Assembly (NCBI GenBank): GCA_002356515.1
Contig: AP017605.1
Span: forward strand, 5,069,020-5,133,019
DNA: 64,000 bases
From: Mesorhizobium loti
GTDB lineage: Bacteria > Pseudomonadota > Alphaproteobacteria > Rhizobiales > Rhizobiaceae
Direction: 5' to 3'
Translations under genes and position numbers: made by a program
Notes under the pieces: generated by a model
What the model was told of the DNA's origin: nothing
Seen by the model: the letters and a program-made list of their open reading frames with translations, nothing else
Databases searched by the model: none
Shown here: piece after piece, positions 18,209-26,036 of the stretch
How the letters are laid out: every line of letters begins with the position of its first letter
How positions within the stretch are numbered: position 1 is the first letter of the stretch

Positions 18209-18640
18209 CGCATTCCAATCCTGATTCGATCCTAGGATGTCTCGCCAGGTGGCAATTGTCTGGCGCCGCCGCAAGACGGCGTTTGCGGGTCGCACCCGGA
18301 ATGGTGGCTGTCAATCGTACAGTTCCGCAGCGAGACCGGTGCAGGATTGCGTAAAGTTGAGCTTTGTAGTTTAGAATAATTCTAAACTATTGTTTCGATT
18401 GGCTTTTCCTGTCGATTTTCATTGACTTCCACCGACGTCGAAGCTTTATGGAAGCCTGCGCGTTGGCGCATCCCTTTGATGTTTGGGCCTTGAACCCGTT
18501 CGATTGGAGGCATTTTGGTGTCTTTCTTCCGCGAACCGCGCGATGACGCGGCAAGTTTTGCGCCTTTTGGCATCGAAATGGCCTGGCGCCGGCCGCCGCG
18601 CGCGGCGTTTATGGAATTTCGGAGAAACTGGAGAGCGATA
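18209..18640. other. divergent regulatory region of the iron operon
   Basis: About 430 bases separate the flavoprotein gene (minus) from the first imelysin gene (plus). No coding region is convincing here. An AT-rich patch with the Irr-type palindrome (18368-18388) lies about 250 bases before the imelysin ATG, implying a long 5' leader. A reading frame continuous with imelysin runs back to 18515, but the ribosome site CTGGAGAGCGA favours ATG 18641. Confidence 0.7.
18368..18388. promoter_or_regulatory. Irr box (iron control element) upstream of the imelysin-bfd-bfr operon
   Basis: TTTAGAATAATTCTAAA (18370-18386) is a perfect palindrome, extended by matching AG/CT flanks to 21 bases. It matches the established Irr-box/ICE pattern TTTAGAA-N3-TTCTAAA of Rhizobiales. 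A possible -35 (TTGAGC, 18357) puts the box near the -10 area, which would suit repression, although Irr sites can also activate. The operon downstream encodes iron uptake and storage proteins and irr is in this window, so Irr control is a strong inference. Confidence 0.85.
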
Positions 18641-19930
18641 ATGACAGCACGATACGGCGGCAGGTTTGCGGCGATTGGTGCCACGGCGCTGCTGACGGCG
18701 GCGGTGTTTGTGTTGCCTGCCAAGGCGGAGACCGACGCAAAGGCCGTTATCAAGACCTATGCCGACATCGGGCTCGCCAAATACGAGGATTCGCTGACCA
18801 CGGCGCAGGCACTCGACAAGGCGGTCGACGCGCTGCTGGCCAACCCGTCGGCGGACACGCTCAACGCCGCCCGCGACGCCTGGAAGGCCGCGCGCGTGCC
18901 CTATCAGCAGACCGAAGTCTATCGCTTCGGCAACAAGGTCGTCGACGATTGGGAAGGCGAGGTGAATTCCTGGCCGCTGGATGAAGGCCTGATCGACTAT
19001 GTCGCCAAGAGTTATGGCACGGAATCGGACACGAATTCGCTCTATACGGCCAATGTGATCGCCAACAAGGAGATCGAGATCAACGGCAAGAAGGTCGATG
19101 CCTCGAAGCTTTCGCCGGAATTCCTCTCCGGCACGTTGCAGCAAGCTGGCGGGGTCGAAGCCAATGTCGCCACCGGCTATCACGCCATCGAATTCCTGCT
19201 CTGGGGCCAGGACCTGCACGGCACCGGCCCGGGCGCCGGTGAGCGCCCTTACACCGACTACGACCTTAAGAACTGCACCGGCGGCAATTGCGACCGCCGT
19301 GCCGAATATCTGAAATCCGCCACCACCCTTCTGGTTTCGGACCTGCAGGAGATGGTCAACGACTGGAAGGAAGACGGCGCCGCACGCAAGAACCTCGTCG
19401 ATGGCGAGCCGAATACGGCGATCTCGGTCATCTTCACCGGCATGGGCTCGCTGTCCTATGGCGAACTGGCCGGCGAGCGCATGAAACTCGGCTTGCTGCT
19501 GCATGATCCGGAGGAGGAGCAGGACTGCTTCTCCGACAACACCTACAATTCGCATCTCTATGACGCGATCGGCATCCGCGCTGCCTATCATGCCAACTAT
19601 GTCAGGCTCGATGGCACCGTCGTTTCAGGCCCCTCGGTGGCCGATATGGTCAAGGCGGCCGATCCGGCGATCGACAAGGAACTGTCTGATAAACTCGATG
19701 TCACCGTCGCCAAGATGGAGGCGATCAAGGCGCGGGCACTGGCCGGCGAGGCCTATGACCAGCAGATCGCCGAAGGCAACACGGCTGGCAATGCCACTGT
19801 GCAGGCGGCGATCGACGCGCTGATCGACCAGACCAAGTCGATCGAACGTGCCGTCGGTTCGCTGAAACTCAACGCCATCGCCTTCGAGGGATCCGACAGC
19901 CTCGACGCACCTGACAAGGTGTTCAAGTAA
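18641..19930 (+). CDS. imelysin family periplasmic protein (Peptidase_M75, IrpA-like)
   Basis: This 429-residue exported protein starts at ATG 18641 with CTGGAGAGCGA upstream and a signal peptide ending PAKA. It holds the imelysin GxHxxE motif as GYHAIEFLLWGQD (H181, E184), thought to bind metal. The family (insulin-cleaving membrane protease, IrpA, EfeO C-domain) is linked to iron uptake; true protease activity is doubtful. It is the first gene after the Irr box and heads the iron operon. An approximately 100-base gap containing only GC-rich sequence separates it from bfd. Confidence 0.93.
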   Translation: MTARYGGRFAAIGATALLTAAVFVLPAKAETDAKAVIKTYADIGLAKYEDSLTTAQALDKAVDALLANPSADTLNAARDAWKAARVPYQQTEVYRFGNKVVDDWEGEVNSWPLDEGLIDYVAKSYGTESDTNSLYTANVIANKEIEINGKKVDASKLSPEFLSGTLQQAGGVEANVATGYHAIEFLLWGQDLHGTGPGAGERPYTDYDLKNCTGGNCDRRAEYLKSATTLLVSDLQEMVNDWKEDGAARKNLVDGEPNTAISVIFTGMGSLSYGELAGERMKLGLLLHDPEEEQDCFSDNTYNSHLYDAIGIRAAYHANYVRLDGTVVSGPSVADMVKAADPAIDKELSDKLDVTVAKMEAIKARALAGEAYDQQIAEGNTAGNATVQAAIDALIDQTKSIERAVGSLKLNAIAFEGSDSLDAPDKVFK

Positions 19931-20036
19931 GACCTGGAACCTGATCTGGAGCCGGGCGACCGGCTTCGGAATGGGCTTCGGGACCAGAACAAGCCACACG
20001 GCGCGGGAGGCGCCGTCAGCCATCCGAGCACTGTAA

Positions 20037-20348
20037 ATGCTGATCTGCCATTGCAACATCATCACGGAGAAGGAGATCGAGCAGACGATCATCGGGCTGC
20101 TGGACCAGGACCCCTGGCAACTCATCGTGCCGGCCAAGGTCTATCACTCGATGCAGAAGCGTGGCCGCTGTTGCGGCTGCTTCCCAAATGTGGTCGAAAC
20201 GATCATTCGGGTCACCGAAAATTACCACGCCCGCTCGGAGGCGAGCGGCGTGGATATCGTTTCACATCTGGATCGCGTCAGAGGCCTGCGCGTCCAATAC
20301 GGGAGCAGAACCCATGAAAGGCGAAATTCAGATCATCGAGCGGCTTAA
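20037..20348 (+). CDS. bfd: bacterioferritin-associated ferredoxin-like [2Fe-2S] protein
   Basis: This 103-residue protein is Bfd-like: C4 and C6 in CHC, then C45 and C48 in RCCGCFP, the Cys set that binds a [2Fe-2S] cluster. The spacing between the Cys pairs is 38 residues, longer than the roughly 31 in E. coli Bfd. The C-terminal 30 residues are an extension. Bfd donates electrons to bacterioferritin haem to release stored iron. It overlaps the bfr gene downstream by 35 bases, so the two are coupled. Confidence 0.88.
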   Translation: MLICHCNIITEKEIEQTIIGLLDQDPWQLIVPAKVYHSMQKRGRCCGCFPNVVETIIRVTENYHARSEASGVDIVSHLDRVRGLRVQYGSRTHERRNSDHRAA

Positions 20349-20799
20349 CGAGGCTCTTTTCCTGGAGCTTGGAGCCGTCAATCAATATTGGGTGCATTTC
20401 CGTCTGCTCGAGGATTGGGGGTACACCAAGCTGGCCAAGAAGGAGCGGGCTGAATCGATCGAGGAGATGCATCACGCCGACAAGCTCATCGCCCGCATCA
20501 TCTTCCTTGAAGGCCATCCGAACCTGCAGTCCGTGGCGCCGCTGCGCATCGGCCAGAACGTCAAGGAAGTGCTCGAATCCGACCTTGCCGGCGAATATGA
20601 CGCACGCACTGCCTACAAGCGTTCGCGCGAGATCTGCCACGAGATTGGTGATTACGTGACGATGAAGCTGTTCGAGGATCTGCTGGCTGACGAGGAAGGT
20701 CACATCGACTTCCTCGAGACGCAGCTCGACCTGCTCGCCTCGATCGGCGAGGAGAAGTACGGCCAGCTCAACGCCGACGCCGCCAACGAGGCGGAGTAA
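20314..20799 (+). CDS. bfr: bacterioferritin
   Basis: This 161-residue iron-storage protein has the ferroxidase ligands at canonical positions: E18 ([10 protein letters not shown]), E51 and H54 in IEEMHHADK, and the second-half ExxH ([10 protein letters not shown]). M52, the haem-ligating Met between subunits, is present. The gene starts at ATG 20314 with GGAGCAG upstream, inside the end of bfd. It is the third gene of the Irr-box operon. The protein should form a 24-subunit shell in the cytoplasm. Phe16 replaces the Arg or Lys common in this part of other Bfrs ([11 protein letters not shown]). Confidence 0.96.
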   Translation: MKGEIQIIERLNEALFLELGAVNQYWVHFRLLEDWGYTKLAKKERAESIEEMHHADKLIARIIFLEGHPNLQSVAPLRIGQNVKEVLESDLAGEYDARTAYKRSREICHEIGDYVTMKLFEDLLADEEGHIDFLETQLDLLASIGEEKYGQLNADAANEAE

Positions 20800-20811
20800 A
20801 GGCATGCGGGA

Positions 20812-22407
20812 ATGCGGCGCCTGCTAGAATTCTTGCGCCGCTCGCGGCGGGCCGCCGGCTCGCCGCTTCTCCTGAAAAGACCAGCCGGACTGGCTCGTCG
20901 CACCGTTCTGGTGTTGGCGCTGACATCGTCGGCGATTGCCGGCGAGCTTCAGCCAGCCGGGCTCGCCACCACGCGTAGCGACCTCGATCCAAAAGATCAG
21001 GCGCGTGTCATCGCCGTCACCAGGCCGACCACGGATTTCTCCAAACCCGAGCCGTTCGAGCTGATGCAAGGCGGCGCCGGCACGTCTGAGAAAGACGTCA
21101 GCCGCGACGCCTTCTCGCAATCCTCGGCCAACCTCACCTTCGAGGAAGAGGGCACTTTCAAGCTCGGCAACGCTTTGTTTCGCAAGAACTGGGTGTCGTC
21201 GCCATCCTCGACACAAGCGTCCGACGGGCTTGGTCCGCTGTTCAATGAACGCGCTTGCCAGAACTGCCACCTGAAGGACGGCCGCGGTCGTCCGCCACAA
21301 GGCGATACCGGCACCACCTCGATGTTCCTGCGGCTGGCGCGCGACGCCAGCAGCGCCGACGAAAAAGCAGCCATTGCCAGCCACCAGATGCTCAATTTTC
21401 CCGATCCGGTCTATGGCACGCAGTTGCAGGAACTGGCGGTGCCTGGCCTGCGCGGCGAAGGCCGCATGCATGTCGCCTATCAGGAACGTAAGGTGGAGCT
21501 GACGGACGGCACGGTGGTTTTCCTGCGCAAGCCAGGCTATTCCGTCACCGATCTCGCCCATGGGCCGCTTGATCCGCGCACCACGCTGTCGCCGCGTCTG
21601 ACGCCGCCGATGATCGGCCTTGGCCTGATAGAGCAGATCGCGCCGGCCGATATTTTGGCTCATGCCGATCCGGACGATTTGGACGGTGACGGCATTTCCG
21701 GCAGGCCCAACACTGTGCGCGACGGCCAGACCGGTGAGCTGACGCTTGGGCGTTTCGGCTGGAAGGCGCAGACCGCGACGATCCGTCAGCAGGCGGCGGA
21801 TGCCTTTGCCGGCGACATCGGCATCTCGACGCCGGAAGAGCCAAAACATTGGGGCGATTGCACCGCGGCGCAAGCAAAATGCCTCGCCATGCCGAATGGC
21901 GTGCAGGCGCGTCTTGGTTCGGTCGAGGCACCGCCGCCGGTGATGGATCTCGTCACCTTCTATTCGCAGAATCTTGCCGTGCCGGCGCGCCGCGATCTCG
22001 CTGCACCTGATGTGCTCGCCGGCAAGAAACTCTTCTATGAGATCGGCTGCGTTTCCTGCCACACGCCGAAATTCGTCACCCGCCGCGATGCGCCCAACAA
22101 GGCGCAAGCCTTCCAACTGATCTGGCCCTATTCCGACTTCCTGCTGCACGACATGGGTCCCGACCTGGCCGACGGCCAGGCGGTGGGCGATGCGACGGGC
22201 AGCGAATGGCGCACCCCGCCACTGTGGGGCATCGGCCTCACCGAGACCGTGAACGGCAATTCCTTCTTTCTGCACGATGGCCGCGCGCGCAACCTGACCG
22301 AGGCGATCCTGTGGCATGGTGGCGAGGCGCAGAAGGCGCGCGCCCGCTTTGCCGCTGCCAACGCGGCCGAGCGCGATGCGCTGGTCAAATTCCTGGAGTC
22401 ACTGTGA
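20812..22407 (+). CDS. di-haem oxidoreductase family protein (DUF1111, c-type cytochrome)
   Basis: This 531-residue exported protein has two CxxCH haem-binding motifs, CQNCH (149-153) and CVSCH (413-417), with the DUF1111 'thiol oxidoreductase' layout: PLFNERACQNCHLKDGRGRP, then DDLDGDGISGRPN, and NSFFLHDGRARNLTEAILWHGGEA. A putative signal follows a basic N-terminal stretch (ARRTVLVLALTSSAIAG). The family is a common partner of imelysins in iron-regulated operons, probably as a periplasmic redox enzyme acting on iron. It starts 12 bases after the bfr stop; an exact start is uncertain. Confidence 0.9.
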   Translation: MRRLLEFLRRSRRAAGSPLLLKRPAGLARRTVLVLALTSSAIAGELQPAGLATTRSDLDPKDQARVIAVTRPTTDFSKPEPFELMQGGAGTSEKDVSRDAFSQSSANLTFEEEGTFKLGNALFRKNWVSSPSSTQASDGLGPLFNERACQNCHLKDGRGRPPQGDTGTTSMFLRLARDASSADEKAAIASHQMLNFPDPVYGTQLQELAVPGLRGEGRMHVAYQERKVELTDGTVVFLRKPGYSVTDLAHGPLDPRTTLSPRLTPPMIGLGLIEQIAPADILAHADPDDLDGDGISGRPNTVRDGQTGELTLGRFGWKAQTATIRQQAADAFAGDIGISTPEEPKHWGDCTAAQAKCLAMPNGVQARLGSVEAPPPVMDLVTFYSQNLAVPARRDLAAPDVLAGKKLFYEIGCVSCHTPKFVTRRDAPNKAQAFQLIWPYSDFLLHDMGPDLADGQAVGDATGSEWRTPPLWGIGLTETVNGNSFFLHDGRARNLTEAILWHGGEAQKARARFAAANAAERDALVKFLESL

Positions 22408-23486
22408 TGCTGAAGCGCTCTGCCCTGGTTCTCATTTTTCCGCTGGCTTTGCTCGGTGTTTTCCCGGCCTCGGCGGCGGTGAAAGCCTCCGACATCATCC
22501 AGCGGGCGATCGACGGCTTTGTCCGCCCGGCCTATGCCGACCTGCACCAGCATGCCGAAACCCTGACGAAGGCGATGCACAAGCTCTGCGAAGCACCATC
22601 GCAAGGGGAACTCGACGCGGCGCGGGCCGAGTTTTCGGCCACGGTCTATTCCTGGTCGTCGGCCGAAATTATCGGGTTCGGGCCGATCAAGGAGAACAAC
22701 CGGCTGGAGCGCATCCTCTACTGGCCGGATCGCAAGAGCATTGGCCTCAAACAGGTGCAGGCGGCACTGGCGGACAAGGACCCGACCGCTACCGATCCGG
22801 CACAGCTCGCCGGCAAGAGCGTCGCCATGCAAGGGCTGGGTGCGCTGGAATTCGTGCTTTTCGGCGACGGCGCCGATGCTCTGACGGCCAAGGACGAACC
22901 CTATCGCTGCGCCTATGGCGCGGCGGTTGCCGGCAACATCGAAACCATGGCTGGTGAGGTCAGCGCCGCCTGGAACAAGCCGGACGGCTTTGCCGCGCTC
23001 TGGGCCAATCCGGGGCCGCAGAATGCGCTCTACCGCGACGGCAACGAGGCGGTGACCGAACTGGTCGGCGTCCTCATCAACGAGCTGGAGATGCTGAGGG
23101 ATGTCCGGCTGAAAGGTTTCCTAGGCGGCAAGCCGGAGGCCGACAAGCCGAAACAGGCGATCTATTGGCGGTCGCAAAACACCGCCAATGCGCTGGCGGG
23201 AAACCTCGCTGGCATCGATGCGCTGTTCCAGGCGTCCAAGCTTGGTGATGCCCTGCCGCCCGATGCGCGCTGGATGGCGGAATCGATCCATATCCAGCTG
23301 GTCAACGGCGTCGCCACCGCGAAGTCCATCCAGGGTCCGATCGACAAGACGCTTGCCGACGCGGCGCGGCGCGAAAAGCTCGAGCATTTCGCCCTGATCA
23401 CCTCCAGCCTGTCGACCCTGATCGGCACCAGGCTGACCGCCGAATTCGGCCTGACCGCCGGCTTTTCGTCGTTGGATGGGGACTGA
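22407..23486 (+). CDS. second imelysin family protein, lacking the GxHxxE His
   Basis: This 359-residue protein overlaps the DUF1111 stop by one base (TGATG). A signal peptide ends FPASA. The imelysin fold signature is present as GLGALEFVLFGDGA (143-157), but the His of GxHxxE is replaced by Gly145, while Glu148 is kept. Such His-less paralogues accompany IrpA-like imelysins in Pseudomonas-type iron operons. A role as periplasmic binding partner is inferred. The TGA stop is the first part of an intergenic palindrome. Confidence 0.87.
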   Translation: MLKRSALVLIFPLALLGVFPASAAVKASDIIQRAIDGFVRPAYADLHQHAETLTKAMHKLCEAPSQGELDAARAEFSATVYSWSSAEIIGFGPIKENNRLERILYWPDRKSIGLKQVQAALADKDPTATDPAQLAGKSVAMQGLGALEFVLFGDGADALTAKDEPYRCAYGAAVAGNIETMAGEVSAAWNKPDGFAALWANPGPQNALYRDGNEAVTELVGVLINELEMLRDVRLKGFLGGKPEADKPKQAIYWRSQNTANALAGNLAGIDALFQASKLGDALPPDARWMAESIHIQLVNGVATAKSIQGPIDKTLADAARREKLEHFALITSSLSTLIGTRLTAEFGLTAGFSSLDGD

Positions 23487-23557
23487 GCATGATCCCGAAA
23501 AGTGGAAGCCGGCTTTCGGAAACGATCATGCTTAATTTCGGAAACGATCATGCTTAA
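23486..23557. repeat. intergenic palindrome, type B copy 1, with 22-base tandem duplication
   Basis: The inverted arms AGCATGATC (23486-23494) and GATCATGCT (23524-23532) enclose a core with CGAAAAGTGGAAGCCGG. The first base is the final base of the preceding TGA stop. The right half (23514-23535) is repeated exactly as 23536-23557, a 22-base tandem duplication. A second type B copy is at 25446-25494. The element lies between two cotranscribed genes of the iron operon. Confidence 0.82.
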
Positions 23558-23573
23558 GAAGAGTAGAAAGAGC

Positions 23574-24677
23574 ATGCGTACGCCGCTCCTTGACCGCCGC
23601 GACTTTATGAAAGCCGCAGGCATCGGCTTTGCCGCCGCAATGGCGCCACCTGCGTGGGCGGCGACGCTCGCGGCAGACGCCGTCTTCGCCACCGCTTTCG
23701 TCAAACGTGACGGCAGTTTTGGCGCGGCCGTCCTGTCCGAGGCCGGCAAGGTGCTGCATGCGATCGACCTGCCCGATCGCGGCCATGACGTCACCTTCGA
23801 TCCCCTGTCGAAGCGTTCGGTGGTCTTCGCCCGCCAGCCCGGTACCTTCGCCGTGGTGTTCGACCACACCGGGCGCGATGCCCCGCAGACCATCGCCAGC
23901 ATCACGGGCCGCCATTTCTTCGGTCACGGCGTGTTCTCGCCCGACGGCGCGCTGCTCTATGCCACCGAGAATGATTTCGACAATGCGGCCGGTGTTGTCG
24001 GCGTCTACGATGCTCGGGCGAAATTCAGCCGCATCGGCGAATTCCCGACCTATGGCATGGGGCCGCATGAACTCTTGCTCATGGGCGACGGCCGGACGAT
24101 CGCGGTCGCCAATGGCGGCATTGAGACCCATCCCGATTACGGCCGCGCCGAGCTCAACATCGCGACCATGAAGCCGTCCTATGTGCTCATCGACCGCGTC
24201 ACCGGCGACCTCATCGAAAAGCATGAATTGCCGGCTTCCCTGCACCAGCTGTCGATCCGCCATATGGACACCGACCCATCCGGCACCGTCTGGTTCGGCT
24301 GCCAGTATCGGGGGCCGGGCACCGATCGTCCGCTGCTGGTCGGCCGCGCCTCGCGCGGCAAGGAGTTGCAGCTTCTCGACATGCCGCAAGACGTATTGTC
24401 CGGCTTCCGCAACTATATCGGCTCGGTCGCCGCCAATGCGACAGCCGGCACCGTCGCCGTCTCGTCGCCGGAAGGCAATTCGCTTGTCGTGATCGATGCC
24501 GCCAGCGGCCGGGTCGTCTCGACCAGCGCGCTGGTCGAGGTCTGCGGCCTGGCGCCGGATGGATCGGGCTTCATGGCCACCACCGGCGCCGGCGAGATCA
24601 TCGAGGGCAGCGGCGCGACACGGGTGGAACCGGACTATGTGTGGGACAACCACATGCTGCGCATCGAACAGGTCTGA
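23574..24677 (+). CDS. DUF1513 domain-containing protein, Tat-exported
   Basis: This 367-residue protein has a twin-arginine signal, DRRDFMKAAGIGFAAAM, then a seven-bladed-propeller-like series of DUF1513 repeats (HGVFSPDGALLYATENDFDN, GMGPHELLLMGDGRTIAVANGG). ATG 23574 is preferred over upstream starts that run through the palindrome. DUF1513 genes occur with imelysin and DUF1111 genes in iron operons; the biochemical role is not known. It is the last gene of the operon, after which tsaB starts 98 bases downstream. Confidence 0.9.
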   Translation: MRTPLLDRRDFMKAAGIGFAAAMAPPAWAATLAADAVFATAFVKRDGSFGAAVLSEAGKVLHAIDLPDRGHDVTFDPLSKRSVVFARQPGTFAVVFDHTGRDAPQTIASITGRHFFGHGVFSPDGALLYATENDFDNAAGVVGVYDARAKFSRIGEFPTYGMGPHELLLMGDGRTIAVANGGIETHPDYGRAELNIATMKPSYVLIDRVTGDLIEKHELPASLHQLSIRHMDTDPSGTVWFGCQYRGPGTDRPLLVGRASRGKELQLLDMPQDVLSGFRNYIGSVAANATAGTVAVSSPEGNSLVVIDAASGRVVSTSALVEVCGLAPDGSGFMATTGAGEIIEGSGATRVEPDYVWDNHMLRIEQV

Positions 24678-24775
24678 CAGCGCGCGCTGGCGGAACCCAA
24701 GCCGCTTAACAAATTATGCTTGCGGTGGCGCGCCTTGGCGGGCACAGGGAGGTGTTTCTCGGAACCGGTTGCTTC

Positions 24776-25453
24776 ATGAAAGTGCTTGCCATCGACTGTG
24801 CCGCCAGCCTCTGCGCCGCCTGCGTCTACGACGTGGCGGCCGGGCGGGAGCTTGGCCGCGCGGTGCTCGATCTCGGCAAGGGCCATGCCGAGCACCTGAT
24901 GGCCGTCATCGCCGAGGCGTTGAAGGCGGCCGAAACCGACTATGCCGGCCTTGGCGCCATTGCCGTTTCTGTCGGTCCCGGTTCGTTCACCGGTCTGCGT
25001 GTCGGGGTCTCTGCGGCACGTGGCCTCGCGCTGGCGTTGAAAATTCCGTCGATCGGTGTGACAACGCTCGAAGCGCTGGCCGCCGAGGCCGCAGCGGCAT
25101 TTTCCGGCCGTGCCGTGCTGGCGGCGCTCGATGCCGGCCGCGAGGAGATCCATGCCGCGCTGTACGACAGAACGTTAGTTTTGACTTACGGTCCGGCGGT
25201 GACCACATTGCCGGAAGCCACTGCCTTGGCGATCGAGAACTCTGCGGTGCTCGCCGGTACCGCGGTGGCACAGATAGCGGCCTTGGCCGGGCGTGGTTTC
25301 GATATCGGGCCTCAGACGGCCACCGCTGATATTCTCACCTACGCCCGTCTGGCTGCGGCAAAGGGGCAAGGCGAAAGGCCGAAACCGCTTTATCTGCGCG
25401 GTGCCGACGCCAAGCCGCAGGCCGGATTCATTTTATCAAGGCTCAGACCATGA
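24776..25453 (+). CDS. tsaB: tRNA threonylcarbamoyladenosine biosynthesis protein TsaB
   Basis: This 225-residue protein is a TsaB (YeaZ) with the start of the actin-like fold MKVLAIDCAASLCAACVY and the VGPGSFTGLRVGVSAARGLA motif. TsaB works with TsaC, TsaD and TsaE to make t6A37 on tRNA. ATG 24776 is used, because the longer reading lacks conservation. The last two residues and the TGA stop lie inside the type B palindrome at 25446-25494. rimI follows. Confidence 0.95.
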   Translation: MKVLAIDCAASLCAACVYDVAAGRELGRAVLDLGKGHAEHLMAVIAEALKAAETDYAGLGAIAVSVGPGSFTGLRVGVSAARGLALALKIPSIGVTTLEALAAEAAAAFSGRAVLAALDAGREEIHAALYDRTLVLTYGPAVTTLPEATALAIENSAVLAGTAVAQIAALAGRGFDIGPQTATADILTYARLAAAKGQGERPKPLYLRGADAKPQAGFILSRLRP

Positions 25454-25494
25454 TCCCGAAAAGTGGAAGCCGGTTTTCGGAAAAGATCATGGTC
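25446..25494. repeat. intergenic palindrome, type B copy 2, overlapping the tsaB stop
   Basis: GACCATGATC (25446-25455) and GATCATGGTC (25485-25494) are perfect 10-base arms around CGAAAAGTGGAAGCCGG and TTTTCGG. The tsaB stop codon TGA (25451-25453) is inside the left arm, so the element supplies the end of the tsaB reading frame. It separates tsaB and rimI. Confidence 0.85.
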
Positions 25495-25514
25495 AAAAAA
25501 GAAAACGAAAATTA

Positions 25515-26009
25515 ATGCGCATACCTTTTCTCCAGCCGCGCCGCCGGGACTATGCTCTCGAGCCGCTCAGGATCACCGACAGCCCCGCGGTGTCGTTGCT
25601 GCACCGCGAGGACTTTGTCCGCCCGTGGACCGATGGCGAGTTCGCCGCTCTGCTCGAACAGGACACCGTGTTCGGTTATGCCGCGCGCGAGACCGGGCAG
25701 GGCGCCAAGCCGCCGGTCGGCTTCGTGCTGGCGAGGCTGGCGGCAGGCGAGGGCGAGATCCTGACCGTCGCGGTGGCGCGCTCGCATCGCCGGCAGGGAC
25801 TGGGTTGGCAGCTGATGGACGCGGTGCTGCGTGAACTGCACGCGCAGCGCGCCGAAGCGCTGTTCCTCGAGGTCGACGAGACCAACGTCGCCGCGATCGC
25901 CCTCTACCGTCGGCTGGGCTTCCGCGAGGTCGGCAAGCGCCCGGATTACTACAAGTCGCCCGATCGCGGGCCGACCGGCGCGCTTGTCATGCGCCGCGAT
26001 CTTCGCTAG
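25515..26009 (+). CDS. rimI: ribosomal-protein-alanine N-acetyltransferase RimI-like
   Basis: This 164-residue GNAT enzyme has the acetyl-CoA site VARSHRRQGLGWQLMDAVL (RxxGxG) and the C-terminal NVAAIALYRRLGFREVGKRPDYY. RimI acetylates the N-terminal Ala of ribosomal protein S18; the RimI assignment is supported by the tsaB-rimI neighbourhood usual in Proteobacteria. ATG 25515 follows the palindrome with no good ribosome site, so translation may be weak or coupled. plsC follows at 26037. Confidence 0.9.
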   Translation: MRIPFLQPRRRDYALEPLRITDSPAVSLLHREDFVRPWTDGEFAALLEQDTVFGYAARETGQGAKPPVGFVLARLAAGEGEILTVAVARSHRRQGLGWQLMDAVLRELHAQRAEALFLEVDETNVAAIALYRRLGFREVGKRPDYYKSPDRGPTGALVMRRDLR

Positions 26010-26036
26010 CCAGAGATCGGGTAGGCGCAGGACAGT

